Source of the DNA: an uncultured Lachnospiraceae bacterium
GTDB taxonomy: Bacteria > Bacillota > Clostridia > Lachnospirales > Lachnospiraceae
Reading direction: 5' to 3'
DNA length: 64,000 nt
Assembly (NCBI GenBank): GCA_900548905.1
Contig: URMK01000010.1
Span: 62,001 to 126,000 of the forward strand
Positions 8,736 through 18,345 of the stretch are shown here, piece after piece. The position numbers and the translations under genes were made by a program. Below the pieces are notes generated by a model. That model saw only the letters and a list, made by a program, of their open reading frames with translations, had not been told where the DNA came from and searched no databases. Position 1 is the stretch's first letter; each line of letters begins with the position of its first letter.

Positions 8736-10445
8736 TTATCTCTTCAGGTTCACCAGCTCCTCCAGAATGGTATCGGATACCGTAATAATCCTGGAGTTGG
8801 CCTGAAAACCTCTCTGGGTCACTATCATATCTGAGAATTCCGAGGAAATATCCACATTTGACATTTCCAGTGCGGAAGACTGAAGCGCACCGGAACCATT
8901 GGTTCCCGCCTGGCACAGCTTGGCGGTACCGGAGTTGGCCGTCTGCTGGAAGTAGGAATTCCCCACCTCCTCCAGGCCATAGGGGTTTTCAAAGGTGGCG
9001 AGATCAATTCGTCCCACCTGGATTTTACCTTTATCCGGATGATTTACCTCAATGACACCGTTTGACAGAACCGAAACGCCTACCTGGGAAGAGGATAAGG
9101 TTCCGCCTGCGGTGCCGCCCTCCAGGACGAAGCCCTTCTGTCCCAGCCCCAACTCTTTGGAATCCTGGGATGCGGTTACCGTCCCCTTTCCGGCGGAGGT
9201 CATACCGGGATTTGTTTCCGTGTTGATGTCCGCTCCTGCATGGGCCTTCTGCCATTCGTCCGACAGCTTGGTAAAACCTTCGTGTGTCATTTCAATATAT
9301 TGTCCGGCTTCTTCCCCGGCTTTTACCGGGCTTTCTTTCAAAAGTACGGAATTGGCCGCCGTACTGGAGGAATCAATATGACCTACAAAGGTTCTTGTGT
9401 CCGCTCCGGTTCCCACCGTAGCCGTTATTTTCCATTCCGCCTTCGTGTCAGCCGTTGCTTTGATGTACTCCGCTTTAAATTCCACATCGCCTTCTGCGGT
9501 GAATTTGGGTACGCTGCTTACGGTTTTGGCAAGCATGGACCCAAAAATACCATTGTTGGCCGAATCGGCAGCGGAAAGAGTCATTTCTCCGGGAACCACA
9601 TCGAAATTGTAGCCCAGGATCTCCGCGCCGGTCAGGCCTCCTGCGGGAAACAGGCCGCCGTCCGGCACCGCCGTCAGCGACAGCTTTCCGGTGGGATATT
9701 CTTTACCGCCGTTTGCCTGGGTGATGGCCGTATTTACCTTATCCATCAGATCGGTAAGGCTGCTGAAGACGGATTTGGCATTGACCCGGACCGTTATCGA
9801 ACCGGTGCTTATTTCCGTATCCTTAACAACGGCGTCGGCCCCGTCCGGAAGCGTATCGTCCACCACAAAGTTCACGGACACATTGGCATCCGTCGTCGCT
9901 TTTTCCGAAGTCAGGGTATAACGGATCCCATTAATTGTTTCTGTTTTTACCGCTTTTGCGGCAAGCTGTGAGGGAATATCAAGATGGATCTTGTTGGATC
10001 CCGGCCCTTTTCCCAGCGGATCCCCGGAAACGCCCAATACCGTATAGCCGTTGGCATCAGTCAGGTTACCGCTGTTAGGGTCTATTTGAAGTGCGCCGGC
10101 CCTGGTATAGAATATATTACCGTCCGAATCCTGTACCTGGAAAAAACCTTCTCCGGCGATCGCCACGTCCAGCCCCCTGTTGGTGGACTGGAATGCGGAA
10201 CGGCTCATGTCCAGGTCAATACCTGCCAGCTGTGTGCCGTATCCGATCTGGGAAGCATTGGTTCCTCCCATAGTAGCGCTTCCGCCCGTGGCGTTTTGAA
10301 GTGTCTGATAAAATACATCTGAAAATCGTCCTCTGCTGGACTTAAATCCGTATGTATTGACATTGGCAATATTATTGCCGATTACGTCAAGCTTACTCTG
10401 GTGTGCCTTCATACCGGACACCGCTGAATACAATGATCGTAACAT
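8736..10445 (-). CDS. flgE: Flagellar hook protein FlgE
   Basis: FlgE polymerises into the hook, the flexible joint between rod and filament. The 569-residue protein has the N-terminal rod/hook signature (SGMKAHQSKLDVIGNNIANVNTYGFK), the D1 motif DVAIAGEGFFQVQD and the C-terminal helix (NVDISSEFSDMIVTQRGFQANSRII). The middle, about residues 170-450, is a variable Thr/Ala-rich outer domain with no Cys, typical of exported hook proteins. It is longer than the enteric hook protein (about 400) but within the clostridial range. The start has AAGGAGAT upstream. Confidence 0.93.
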   Translation of the reverse strand: MLRSLYSAVSGMKAHQSKLDVIGNNIANVNTYGFKSSRGRFSDVFYQTLQNATGGSATMGGTNASQIGYGTQLAGIDLDMSRSAFQSTNRGLDVAIAGEGFFQVQDSDGNIFYTRAGALQIDPNSGNLTDANGYTVLGVSGDPLGKGPGSNKIHLDIPSQLAAKAVKTETINGIRYTLTSEKATTDANVSVNFVVDDTLPDGADAVVKDTEISTGSITVRVNAKSVFSSLTDLMDKVNTAITQANGGKEYPTGKLSLTAVPDGGLFPAGGLTGAEILGYNFDVVPGEMTLSAADSANNGIFGSMLAKTVSSVPKFTAEGDVEFKAEYIKATADTKAEWKITATVGTGADTRTFVGHIDSSSTAANSVLLKESPVKAGEEAGQYIEMTHEGFTKLSDEWQKAHAGADINTETNPGMTSAGKGTVTASQDSKELGLGQKGFVLEGGTAGGTLSSSQVGVSVLSNGVIEVNHPDKGKIQVGRIDLATFENPYGLEEVGNSYFQQTANSGTAKLCQAGTNGSGALQSSALEMSNVDISSEFSDMIVTQRGFQANSRIITVSDTILEELVNLKR

Positions 10446-10516
10446 TGTAAATCTCCTTTTCCACCGTCCTTACCCGTCCGTCATTCGGGGTAAGATAGCC
10501 TCCAAAAAAGGACCGG

Positions 10517-10921
10517 CTATATCATTACGGTTCCATCAATATTGGTGAATACGGTACCCTTCAGGCTGCCGTCATTCACAACAGTAACTACCTTGTTATT
10601 CGGTACATTCACTACAAAAGCTGTGGTATCCATCAGAATCAAAGGCGACCGCAGCCCCTTTTCTTCCGCCAGCCGTACGCCTTCATTCAGCCGTTCCAGC
10701 TGTCCGGGGGATACGTCCACATTCCGTTCCACCACGCGTTCCATGGCATGTTTGGAAAAAGCCACTGTGCTTTCTTCCCGGATTCTCTCTTCCAGAAGCG
10801 TCTGAAAAGAAGGCTGCTCCTCTCCGGGGGATTCCACAGCATCCCGGTTCTGTTGGATAGCAACGGGATTGCCTGTATATATCGGCCTTTGCAGCAACTG
10901 GTTATATCGTAACGGATCCAT
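10517..10921 (-). CDS. Small flagellar operon protein (TIGR02530 type)
   Basis: The 134-residue protein fits the conserved family of small proteins coded between flgD and flgE in Firmicutes, often annotated flagellar operon protein TIGR02530. Landmarks are FSKHAMERVVERNVDV, LILMDTTAFVVNVPNNKVVT and the ending VFTNIDGTVMI. It has no signal or membrane segment. The precise role is unknown to me; a hook assembly helper is an inference from position. It lies 21 bases after flgD. Confidence 0.85.
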   Translation of the reverse strand: MDPLRYNQLLQRPIYTGNPVAIQQNRDAVESPGEEQPSFQTLLEERIREESTVAFSKHAMERVVERNVDVSPGQLERLNEGVRLAEEKGLRSPLILMDTTAFVVNVPNNKVVTVVNDGSLKGTVFTNIDGTVMI

Positions 10922-10942
10922 CCCTCATCCTCCTTCCCGTTC

Positions 10943-11737
10943 CTATGCATCCTGCGCATGGTCCGTTTCTTCCGCGCTTCCGCTGTCTTGCATCCCTCCG
11001 CTTCCATCTGCGCTTGCGCTGTCTTGCATCCCTCCGCTTCCGTCCGCGCTTCCGCTGTCTTGCGTCCCTTCGCTTCCGTCTGCACTTGCGCTTCCCTGCG
11101 TCCCTCCGCTTCCGTCTGTTCCGCCGGTTTTATCTTCCTCCGCCGTCCCGGACATTCCGCTTTCCGCCGCCTTCCGCACGCTTTCAAACCCTTCCGTCAG
11201 CCTGCCGTCCAGCATCTTGTTCATATCCTCCAGCTGGCTGCTGATTTTTTTCAGGGCGCTGTCGCTCTGGCTTGAAGGCTTCACTTCCATGATCTCATCC
11301 AGCGTAAATCCTTTGCCTCCTACAAATATCATGTATTCTCCGTCCAGCAGGGATACCTTTTCCACCGGGCCCTCCGTGGTCGTCAGGTCGCCGTTAACAG
11401 TGATCTTCGCCGCCGTCACGTCTTTGCCCACAAGGGATGTGGCATAGGTGCTTTTGGCATTATACGCAAGCTCCTGCATCTGCTGCATAGTGGTGAACTG
11501 CGCCAGCTGGGTTACATATTGGGTATCATCAACCGGATTCATAAAATCCTGGTTTTTCAGCTGCTCCACCATCAGGACCAGAAAATCATCGATGGAAACC
11601 TGCCGGTCCGATTGCTTTTCAAAGACCGCGTCAATTACATTCCCGGTACCGTCCGTCCCGCCGGCTTCCGTCCCGCTGTCTCTTGTATAGGGCGAGGTAT
11701 AAGAACCATAGCTGTTGTTCAAACCGTCTACCGCCAT
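10943..11737 (-). CDS. flgD: Flagellar hook assembly scaffold FlgD with a repetitive tail
   Basis: FlgD caps the growing hook and is needed for FlgE polymerisation. The N-terminal cap signature is at about residues 45-95 (SIDDFLVLMVEQLKNQDFMNPVDDTQYVTQLAQF is the matching region, read in two pieces). The core carries VGKDVTAAKITVNG. After about residue 190 the family similarity ends. A Gly/Ser/Asp/Ala tail follows, made of four 12-residue repeats coded by 36-bp DNA repeats, and ends at DHAQDA. The tail looks disordered and acidic. Copy number may vary between strains. The gene lies 43 bases after fliK. Confidence 0.88.
   Translation of the reverse strand: MAVDGLNNSYGSYTSPYTRDSGTEAGGTDGTGNVIDAVFEKQSDRQVSIDDFLVLMVEQLKNQDFMNPVDDTQYVTQLAQFTTMQQMQELAYNAKSTYATSLVGKDVTAAKITVNGDLTTTEGPVEKVSLLDGEYMIFVGGKGFTLDEIMEVKPSSQSDSALKKISSQLEDMNKMLDGRLTEGFESVRKAAESGMSGTAEEDKTGGTDGSGGTQGSASADGSEGTQDSGSADGSGGMQDSASADGSGGMQDSGSAEETDHAQDA
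10977..11120 (-). repeat. Four tandem 36-bp repeats inside flgD
   Basis: Four consecutive 36-bp units lie at 10977-11012, 11013-11048, 11049-11084 and 11085-11120, differing from each other at a few positions. They are in frame and code a 12-residue unit of the type DGSGGMQDSGSA. A multiple of three keeps the frame when copies are gained or lost. Confidence 0.85.
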
Positions 11738-11780
11738 TTGGTCTGCTTCCTCCTTTCTTATTTAATTCCTTTCCGTTTAA

Positions 11781-13136
11781 TCAGATATAAGCATACAGCC
11801 TTCCGTCCGTCCGGCTGTAAACCGGAATATCAGCGGATGTATCTTCTTCCTCTCCGGCCTCCGTACCGCCGTAACGGTGCATCAGTCCGCCGTTCATCTG
11901 CCTCTGCTGCCGGTACATATCCTGCTGGTATCCGGCGGAATCCATACCGCCGAAGCCGCTGTGATAGACCTCCTGCACCTGGGCGTTCAAAGGCTGCAGG
12001 GCTTCCTTAAGCTGAAGCAGTTCGCTGTTTATCAGGCGCTGTGTTTCTTCATTGCTCACCCCGATACGCATGGATATCTTCCCGCCTTCGGTCACCATGC
12101 GGACTACAATCTCTCCCAGGCCTTCCGGCTTGAGGCGGATGGTAAAATGGTTCATCCCCTTTGCCATTCCTTCTTCCAGTCCTGTCTTCACCTGCTGCAT
12201 AACCGGCACAGCTTCTGCTTTTGTACCGGAATCCGCCGTTATTTCCGGCCGTTCCGCCGCTCTTACGGCTATCATGCGGTCCATGGGCAGCCAAGCCTTC
12301 TCGTCTACCTTTTTCTGCAAAGCATCCGTATCCGGTTCCCTGTTTCCGGGGCTGTCAGCCGTCTGCGTCTGTGTCTCTTCCTTCCCCCGGCCTGCCAGAT
12401 CCTTTAATAAGCGGGACTGTTCTTTTAGTATGTCTCCATAGGAGGACGTTCCCTCCCCGGACGTTTCCTGTCCGCCACGGACTGCCCTGTCCGCAGACAA
12501 ACCGCCGGCATTCTCCCCTTTCACGGCATCGCCGCTTTTGAGAAAGAAGCCTTCTTCCGGCGTTTCTTCCGCCCGTCCCCCGGTTTTCTGTCCTTCCGCT
12601 GTACGGAAGTCTCCTGCCGGCATAGCTGCTGCGGATAACAGATTTTCCTCCGTTCCAGGCAAAAGCCGGCTTACGTCATTCCCCTGCTGCAGGATACCGG
12701 AAACCATCTCTTCCCCGCCGCCGGTACCCCCGGATAAGGCTCCGTCCGGCAGAAGAATCTCCCAGCCGTTCTGCATAAGCTGTTCCTCCGCCAGAATACC
12801 TGCCGCGGCTTGTGCCTGTTCCTTCGCGGGTTCGTCCGTCCGATCCGGGACTGTATCCCCGGGCCTGCCGGGATTTTCCGGCAGAGAAGCTTCGTTTTTT
12901 TCCGGTGCATCCTGAGCTGCCTTTTCCGCAGCGCTATCCGGGGAGTTTAGCGGATCCCGATCCGTTTTTACGGGCTGTGATACGGGTTCCCTGTCCATTT
13001 TCCGGGGCTTATTGGCAGCGGACTGTTCCAGACGGGTATTCAGCATTTCCATAAAGGAATCGGGGCCACCCGGATCCTGCCGGCTGCCTTTTTGTGTTCC
13101 TTTCATTCCCGTGTTTTGTAATACCTGTACTTTCAT
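11781..13136 (-). CDS. fliK: Flagellar hook-length control protein FliK
   Basis: FliK measures hook length and switches export specificity. The start chosen is the ATG at 13136, with AGGTGG upstream; GTG codons just before it are less likely. The 451-residue product has a long, poorly conserved N-terminal region rich in Gly, Glu, Pro and Ala, as is normal for the ruler part. The C-terminal Flg_hook domain is at about 330-410 (NHFTIRLKPEGLGEIVVRMV, MRIGVSNEETQRLINSEL). The tail is Gln/Met/Tyr-rich (DMYRQQRQMNGGLMHRYGG). It stands between fliJ and flgD, the classic order. Confidence 0.87.
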   Translation of the reverse strand: MKVQVLQNTGMKGTQKGSRQDPGGPDSFMEMLNTRLEQSAANKPRKMDREPVSQPVKTDRDPLNSPDSAAEKAAQDAPEKNEASLPENPGRPGDTVPDRTDEPAKEQAQAAAGILAEEQLMQNGWEILLPDGALSGGTGGGEEMVSGILQQGNDVSRLLPGTEENLLSAAAMPAGDFRTAEGQKTGGRAEETPEEGFFLKSGDAVKGENAGGLSADRAVRGGQETSGEGTSSYGDILKEQSRLLKDLAGRGKEETQTQTADSPGNREPDTDALQKKVDEKAWLPMDRMIAVRAAERPEITADSGTKAEAVPVMQQVKTGLEEGMAKGMNHFTIRLKPEGLGEIVVRMVTEGGKISMRIGVSNEETQRLINSELLQLKEALQPLNAQVQEVYHSGFGGMDSAGYQQDMYRQQRQMNGGLMHRYGGTEAGEEEDTSADIPVYSRTDGRLYAYI

Positions 13137-13189
13137 AATTTTCACCACCTTTCTTTTCTTATTTCCATTCCCGCCACAGGAGGCAGGAA

Positions 13190-13645
13190 TTATCTATAGG
13201 AAACGCCATTCCGAACAAAGCTGCCGGAAACATGCTCGGAGATCATCTCCTGCTGCTCCCTGGCTTCTTCCTGGCGGTATTCCTCCAACTGTTTGTCTTT
13301 CAGGTTCTCCAGCTTTTTCACTTCCTGGGAAGCGCTGACCACCACCTGACGCTGTTTTTCGATTTCTTCCTCTATGCGGAGACTTTCGTTCCGGAGTTCT
13401 TCCAGCTGCTTTTTTCCGCTGACAAGCAGAACACCGGAGGATCGCAGTTCAAAAACGGTGGTTCCCTTTCGGATGGCGGTTTCCCGTTCCTTCTGCACTC
13501 GTTCCATTTCCGCAGACAGAAGCCGCCTTTTTTCCTCCAGCTGGGTTCTGTATGCCAGCAGCCGGCTCATAACCCCCCGTTCTTTTTCCAAATCCTGCTC
13601 CTGGAAATTCAACATCCGTTCCAGGGGAAAGATAAATTTCTTCAT
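13190..13645 (-). CDS. fliJ: Flagellar export chaperone/stalk protein FliJ
   Basis: FliJ is the coiled-coil stalk that links the FliI ATPase to the export gate. The 151-residue protein is almost wholly charged heptad-like helix (for example KFIFPLERMLNFQEQDLEKE at the start, then EELRNESLRIEEEIEKQRQV). The motif around residues 5-20 is typical of FliJ. It follows fliI by 10 bases. Sequence conservation in FliJ is low, so the name rests on the coiled-coil form, the length and the position. Confidence 0.85.
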   Translation of the reverse strand: MKKFIFPLERMLNFQEQDLEKERGVMSRLLAYRTQLEEKRRLLSAEMERVQKERETAIRKGTTVFELRSSGVLLVSGKKQLEELRNESLRIEEEIEKQRQVVVSASQEVKKLENLKDKQLEEYRQEEAREQQEMISEHVSGSFVRNGVSYR

Positions 13646-13655
13646 AAGCTTCCTC

Positions 13656-14966
13656 CTACTGCATCAGTTTGATCATCTGAAGCACCGTTTCCTCCAGGGT
13701 AAAACTTTCATCCGTTTTCTGCTGCAGAAAATCATAGATATTGCGGATCCGTTCCAGCGCTTCATCCAGTTCCGGGTTGGTTCCTTTTTTATAGGCGCCG
13801 ATGGATACCAGATCCAGGTTGCTTTCATAAACGGAAAGCATTTTACGCAGCCGGCCGGCAGCAGCCTTATGCTCCGGCAGGACGATTTCATTCATCAGAC
13901 GGCTGATGCTGGAAAGGATGTCAATGGCCGGATAACGGTTGCTGGTCGCCACCTTCCGGGACAGCATGATATGGCCGTCTATGATTCCCCGCACCGTATC
14001 GGATATCGGTTCGTTGGCATCGTCTCCTTCCACCAGTACGGTATAAATGCCGGTGATAGAGCCTTGTTCGAAATTGCCGGAGCGTTCCAGCAGCCTGGGC
14101 AGCTCCGAATATATGGAGGGCGTATAGCCCCTTGCTACAGGCGGTTCTCCGATACTGAGCCCGATCTCCCTCTGTGCCATGGCAAAACGGGTCAGGGAAT
14201 CCATCATGAGAAGTACGTCTTTCCCCTGATCCCGGAAATATTCCGCAATTGTGGTGGCTGTCATCGTGCATTTGGCACGCATCATGGCGGACTGGTTGGA
14301 GGTTGCCACCACCAGGACCGAACGCTTCAGCCCTTCTTCCCCCAAATCACGGTTAATGAATTCCACTACCTCACGGCTTCGTTCCCCCACCAGCGCAATT
14401 ACATTTACATCCGCCTTTACGTTTTTGGCTATCATTCCCATCAGCGTGCTTTTCCCCACCCCGCTTCCGGCGAAGATTCCCATTCTCTGGCCCTTTCCTA
14501 TCGTAAGCAGGCCGTCTATCGCTTTTACTCCCATCTGGATAGCCGTATCAATAGGCGGACGTTCCATGGGATTGGAGGATACACCGGTAATGGGGTAAAA
14601 CGCCGGCTGCTCTACGGGAGGCCCGCCGTCAATAGGCTGGCCCAGGGCATCCACCGTGCGCCCGATCAGGCTGTCCGCAACCGGAATCAGCAGCTTGCTG
14701 CCGGTATTGCGGACAGCGCTTCCATAACCGATTCCTTCAATATCCTCATAGGGCATCAACAGCACCTTATTTTCCCGGAAACCCACCACTTCAGCGGCCA
14801 TCCGGCGGGCGCTGCCCGCCACCTCTATCGTACAGACATCACCAATGCGGCATTCCGGGCCGGTGGCCTCCACGGTGGTTCCTACTATTTTATCGATCCG
14901 CCCCATATAGGTATACAGATCCGCCCTTTGCAGATATTCACGGGCTTTGTCCGCCTCTGTCTTCAT
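13656..14966 (-). CDS. fliI: Flagellum-specific ATPase FliI
   Basis: FliI is the F1-beta-like ATPase of the flagellar export apparatus. Walker A is at about residues 166-174 (AGSGVGKST). Walker B is near DVLLMMDSLTRFA. The family signature after it (IGEPPVARGYTPSIYSELPRL) is intact. The 436-residue length matches the family. The start overlaps the end of fliH by four bases (ATGA type), which implies translational coupling. Confidence 0.95.
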   Translation of the reverse strand: MKTEADKAREYLQRADLYTYMGRIDKIVGTTVEATGPECRIGDVCTIEVAGSARRMAAEVVGFRENKVLLMPYEDIEGIGYGSAVRNTGSKLLIPVADSLIGRTVDALGQPIDGGPPVEQPAFYPITGVSSNPMERPPIDTAIQMGVKAIDGLLTIGKGQRMGIFAGSGVGKSTLMGMIAKNVKADVNVIALVGERSREVVEFINRDLGEEGLKRSVLVVATSNQSAMMRAKCTMTATTIAEYFRDQGKDVLLMMDSLTRFAMAQREIGLSIGEPPVARGYTPSIYSELPRLLERSGNFEQGSITGIYTVLVEGDDANEPISDTVRGIIDGHIMLSRKVATSNRYPAIDILSSISRLMNEIVLPEHKAAAGRLRKMLSVYESNLDLVSIGAYKKGTNPELDEALERIRNIYDFLQQKTDESFTLEETVLQMIKLMQ

Positions 14967-15712
14967 ATCCGGCCCTCCAGAGAGGCAAGCTGGTCTTTCA
15001 GCTGCTCCAGCTGTCCAAATACGGAGGCATCCAGATAGCCATCGCTTGTTTCAATACGGATCCGGTCCAGAGGGCCTTCCTCTTTCTTCAGGCGTATGGT
15101 GCTTCCATATTTTTCCTGCAGCGGTTCCAGTTCTTTATCCAGTTTTTCCGCAAGCGCCGCAGCCTTTGCGGAAATATGTACGTCAATCTTCTTTTTATCC
15201 CGTTCCGTCAGGATCGCCTGCTTAACCAGCTCCGCCATTTCCCCGCTGTCCTCTTCGATCCGTTTTTCCAGAATCTTGCCTGCAATATCCAGGGACAGCT
15301 CCACGATCCGGCTGCGGATATCCTCCGCCTGTGTCTCCATCTGTGCGTATATGTTCTTTATCTCCTGCCGGAGGCCGGTCAGCAGTTCCTCTACAGAGGA
15401 TAAGGCTTCCTCCAGTCCCTGTGCATGCCCCTCTTCCCTGGCCCGGACGCGTATCCTCGCGGCCTCTTCCTCCGCGGTATTCACTATCTTATCCCGCTGG
15501 GCATAAGCTTCCGTGAGTATTTCCGCCATGGATTCCTTTGCCTGGTTTCTGGCATGCTCCAGGATATGTCTTTTTTCTTCCGAAATCAGCGTGTAGCTTT
15601 CTTCCGGGTGCGGTGCCGTATCCTCCTGCTCCTGCAAGCCTGAGTATTCCTCATATACAGCCACCTCCAGATCCTGGTACACGGCCTGACCGGACTTTAT
15701 AATTCTAGACAA
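14963..15712 (-). CDS. fliH: Flagellar assembly protein FliH
   Basis: FliH binds FliI and brings it to the C-ring; it is related to the peripheral stalk of ATP synthases. The 249-residue product begins MSRIIKSGQAVYQDLEV. It then has a long charged coiled coil with an Ala/Glu/Arg-rich stretch (EEEAARIRVRAREEGHAQG) and a C-terminal beta/alpha domain (TIRLKKEEGPLDRIRIETSDGYLDASV). It overlaps fliG at its start by eight bases and fliI at its end by four. The start lacks a strong separate ribosome binding site and is probably coupled. Confidence 0.87.
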   Translation of the reverse strand: MSRIIKSGQAVYQDLEVAVYEEYSGLQEQEDTAPHPEESYTLISEEKRHILEHARNQAKESMAEILTEAYAQRDKIVNTAEEEAARIRVRAREEGHAQGLEEALSSVEELLTGLRQEIKNIYAQMETQAEDIRSRIVELSLDIAGKILEKRIEEDSGEMAELVKQAILTERDKKKIDVHISAKAAALAEKLDKELEPLQEKYGSTIRLKKEEGPLDRIRIETSDGYLDASVFGQLEQLKDQLASLEGRI

Positions 15713-16718
15713 TTACTTCATCCTTTCCATCTTTGGAAATCACGATTTCCCCTTCCTCTTCAAGCCGCCGGATGGTGGAGACAATCCTCTGCTGCGCCTC
15801 TTCCACCGAACTCATGCGGATATTATGCAGGAAATTCATATCCGTCTGTATGCTTTCCCTCATCCGGGTAGACATATTGGAAAAAATAGCGTTGGTTACG
15901 TCCCGGTTCGCCACCTTAAGGGCCACGGCCAGATCCCTGGAATCCGTATCCCTGATAAAACGCTGGATAGACATGGGATCCAGATAGGCAATATCTTCAA
16001 ATACAAACATGAGTTTTCTCACGCCTTCGGCCAAACGGGGGTTCTTGATATTTAATTCATCAAAAATATCTTTTTCCGTGCTGCGGTCCACATGGTTCAT
16101 CACATCAGCCACATAATTTAATCCGCCCAGTTCCATGGCATCTTCCGTGGCGGAAACACCTATTTTCCCCCGGACCACTTCCTCTACCACCTTGACGACA
16201 GGGGGATAAGCCCTTTCCATACCGGCTATGCGTTCCACCACATCAATCCGGGTTTCCCCCGGCAGCTCCGCGATGATTTTGGAAGCCTGCTCCGCGTTGG
16301 CATAGGACAGGATAAACGCCAGCGTCTGGGGATGCTCGTTCTGTATCACACTCATAAGGGACTTATAATCTATTTTCCGGATAAAAGCAAAGGACTTGGT
16401 ATGAAGGGCTTTGCTGACCCGATCCATCATGCTTCTGGCCTGCTGCTGTCCGAAGGCCTTTTCCAATACCTCCTTGGCATATTCCCGGCCTCCGCTGGTA
16501 ATCACCTTTTCCGTCACACAGCAATCGTAGAAATCCTTTGAAATCTCTTCCAGCTCCCCATTGGAAAGCTTAGGCAGACGGGAAAGCTCCACAGACAGCT
16601 GTTCGATTTCCCCTTCGGAAAGGTGGCGCAGCACCTCGGACGCATTCTCCACCCCAATGACGGATATCACTGCCGCCGCCCTTTCGGCAGCGCTCCTTCC
16701 TTCTGTTTCCATAATCAT
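15705..16718 (-). CDS. fliG: Flagellar motor switch protein FliG
   Basis: FliG is the rotor protein that meets MotA and passes torque to the MS ring. The 337-residue protein has the N-terminal domain (AAVISVIGVENASEVLRHLS), the middle domain with the EHPQTLAFILSY signature and the C-terminal torque domain (FVFEDIAYLDPMSIQRFIRD). All domains are present and of normal size. It overlaps fliF by four bases and fliH by eight. Confidence 0.95.
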   Translation of the reverse strand: MIMETEGRSAAERAAAVISVIGVENASEVLRHLSEGEIEQLSVELSRLPKLSNGELEEISKDFYDCCVTEKVITSGGREYAKEVLEKAFGQQQARSMMDRVSKALHTKSFAFIRKIDYKSLMSVIQNEHPQTLAFILSYANAEQASKIIAELPGETRIDVVERIAGMERAYPPVVKVVEEVVRGKIGVSATEDAMELGGLNYVADVMNHVDRSTEKDIFDELNIKNPRLAEGVRKLMFVFEDIAYLDPMSIQRFIRDTDSRDLAVALKVANRDVTNAIFSNMSTRMRESIQTDMNFLHNIRMSSVEEAQQRIVSTIRRLEEEGEIVISKDGKDEVIV

Positions 16719-18325
16719 TCATTTCCTTCCTTCAGCCATGTCTTAATCATAGTAGCAATAATTTCCGGATTGGCCTTTGCAAAATTCCGGACCTGCTCCA
16801 TAGGATTATCATTTGCTGCGGCGCCGGGCTCCGGTTCCCCGGTTCCGATACTGTTCACAACAGCCTCCTCACCGGCACGTTCCAGGACGGAAGCCGCAAT
16901 CCTCTGGTTTTCCGCCTGGGCAAACATGGCGTCATCTTCCCGGGTATGTTTTCTATATCTGTGTATAAACAAAAACAGCAGCAACAGAAGGAGAAGCCCT
17001 CCGGCTCCCGCAAGAAACACCAGATCTCTGTTCCATACGAATCCTTCCGGTTCGGTTTCTTTTTTCTCGGGCTGAATGGTTTCCGGCTGAACCTCCGTCT
17101 GCCGGAAGCTGGTAATGACAATATCCTCCGGAGCGATGTTAGCCGCTTTGGATACGGTATCTATCAGCTGCTGCTTCCGGTTTTCCGTGAGGTTATTGTC
17201 ATTCACCGTAACCGAAACGGTTGCTTTCTGCAGCTTCACGTTATCCTTTTCTATCTGCTGTTTGATATATCCCACCAGATAGTCCACATTATTATAGTAT
17301 TCCTCCGACTGCGTCCCGCTCTGGCCGCTGCCGGACGTCCCATAAGCAGGGATATCCGTATTGTTTTCCTCCCCGGCCACGCCGCCGGCTCCCTGGACGG
17401 AGCCCTGGGATTTACTTTCTTCCGACCGGCCGATCACCCCATTGCCGTCCGTCTGGGGCACATACTGCATATTTTCCGTGATCATCCTGTCATAGTCGAT
17501 CACCACGGTGGCGGAAACGCGGATCTGGCTGGGTTTATAGGCCAGGGTCAGGACATTCATGATCTTGTCTTCCAGGCGCTTCTCCACTTTGGATTCAAAA
17601 TCAAGACGATCCAGCCCGTAATAGCTTCCGCTGTCAAGGCTCTGTCCCTGCAGTTCTTCCATGGTGGCTGCGTTGATGATCGTGACATTTTCCGGCAGCA
17701 GCCTCGGCACGCTGTTCGCCACCAGCTTTTTGATGGCGGCAACCTTTTCCGGGGACAATTCATAAGAAGGGATAAACGTCAAAGAAACAGAACCTGTGCT
17801 GTCCGAGCTTTGTTCATCCCAGACATAGATGCTGTCGTCAGAAACATTCAGCGTCACGATAGCATTGGAAATACCGCTCATATCCTTCAGCGTCCGCTCC
17901 AGACGATCCTGGAGGTTCAGAAGCAGATACTGCTTCTTTTCAAATTCCGTTGTCGTAAAGCCTGTGTTGTCAGAAAAAATGTTAAAGGGCAGGGCCGTTT
18001 TGGGATACCCCAAAAGGGACATATCAAGCATGATATCTCCCAGTTCTTCTTCGGACACGGTCACCTCTCCCGATTCATTGCGTTTCGCATCCACGCCGCG
18101 GCTTTTAAGCACCGTATATACTTCCGCATTTTCCTCTACGGATATTCCAGGGAATAATACCTCGTATCTTCCCTTATTCTTAACATTAAGAAAAACCGCT
18201 GCTCCCAGCGCAACGACGACAGCAACAGCGATACCGGCTGCAAGAACAAGTTTCCTTCCACCCAAAAAGCGGTTAAGGTTCTTATTGCTCTCTACCTTAG
18301 CCTTCATCTTATCTTTTATACTCAT
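16715..18325 (-). CDS. fliF: Flagellar MS-ring protein FliF
   Basis: FliF forms the membrane ring of the basal body. The 536-residue protein has a membrane segment at about 26-48, periplasmic ring-building domains (YEVLFPGISVEENAEVY; FTTTEFEKKQYLLLNLQDRLERTL) and a second membrane segment near 440-465 (FLAGAGGLLLLLLLFLFI). The short cytoplasmic tail, which binds FliG, is intact (MEQVRNFAKANPEIIATMI). A Gly/Ser-rich linker lies near residues 305-345. It starts 21 bases after fliE. Confidence 0.94.
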   Translation of the reverse strand: MSIKDKMKAKVESNKNLNRFLGGRKLVLAAGIAVAVVVALGAAVFLNVKNKGRYEVLFPGISVEENAEVYTVLKSRGVDAKRNESGEVTVSEEELGDIMLDMSLLGYPKTALPFNIFSDNTGFTTTEFEKKQYLLLNLQDRLERTLKDMSGISNAIVTLNVSDDSIYVWDEQSSDSTGSVSLTFIPSYELSPEKVAAIKKLVANSVPRLLPENVTIINAATMEELQGQSLDSGSYYGLDRLDFESKVEKRLEDKIMNVLTLAYKPSQIRVSATVVIDYDRMITENMQYVPQTDGNGVIGRSEESKSQGSVQGAGGVAGEENNTDIPAYGTSGSGQSGTQSEEYYNNVDYLVGYIKQQIEKDNVKLQKATVSVTVNDNNLTENRKQQLIDTVSKAANIAPEDIVITSFRQTEVQPETIQPEKKETEPEGFVWNRDLVFLAGAGGLLLLLLLFLFIHRYRKHTREDDAMFAQAENQRIAASVLERAGEEAVVNSIGTGEPEPGAAANDNPMEQVRNFAKANPEIIATMIKTWLKEGNE

Positions 18326-18345
18326 CTATCTCCACCACAACAAGT

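Noticed and set aside
13374..15038. Open frame of 554 codons on the plus strand
   Set aside because: It is antisense to fliJ, fliI and fliH, which have clear motifs and overlaps; the plus frame is His/Arg-rich without domains.
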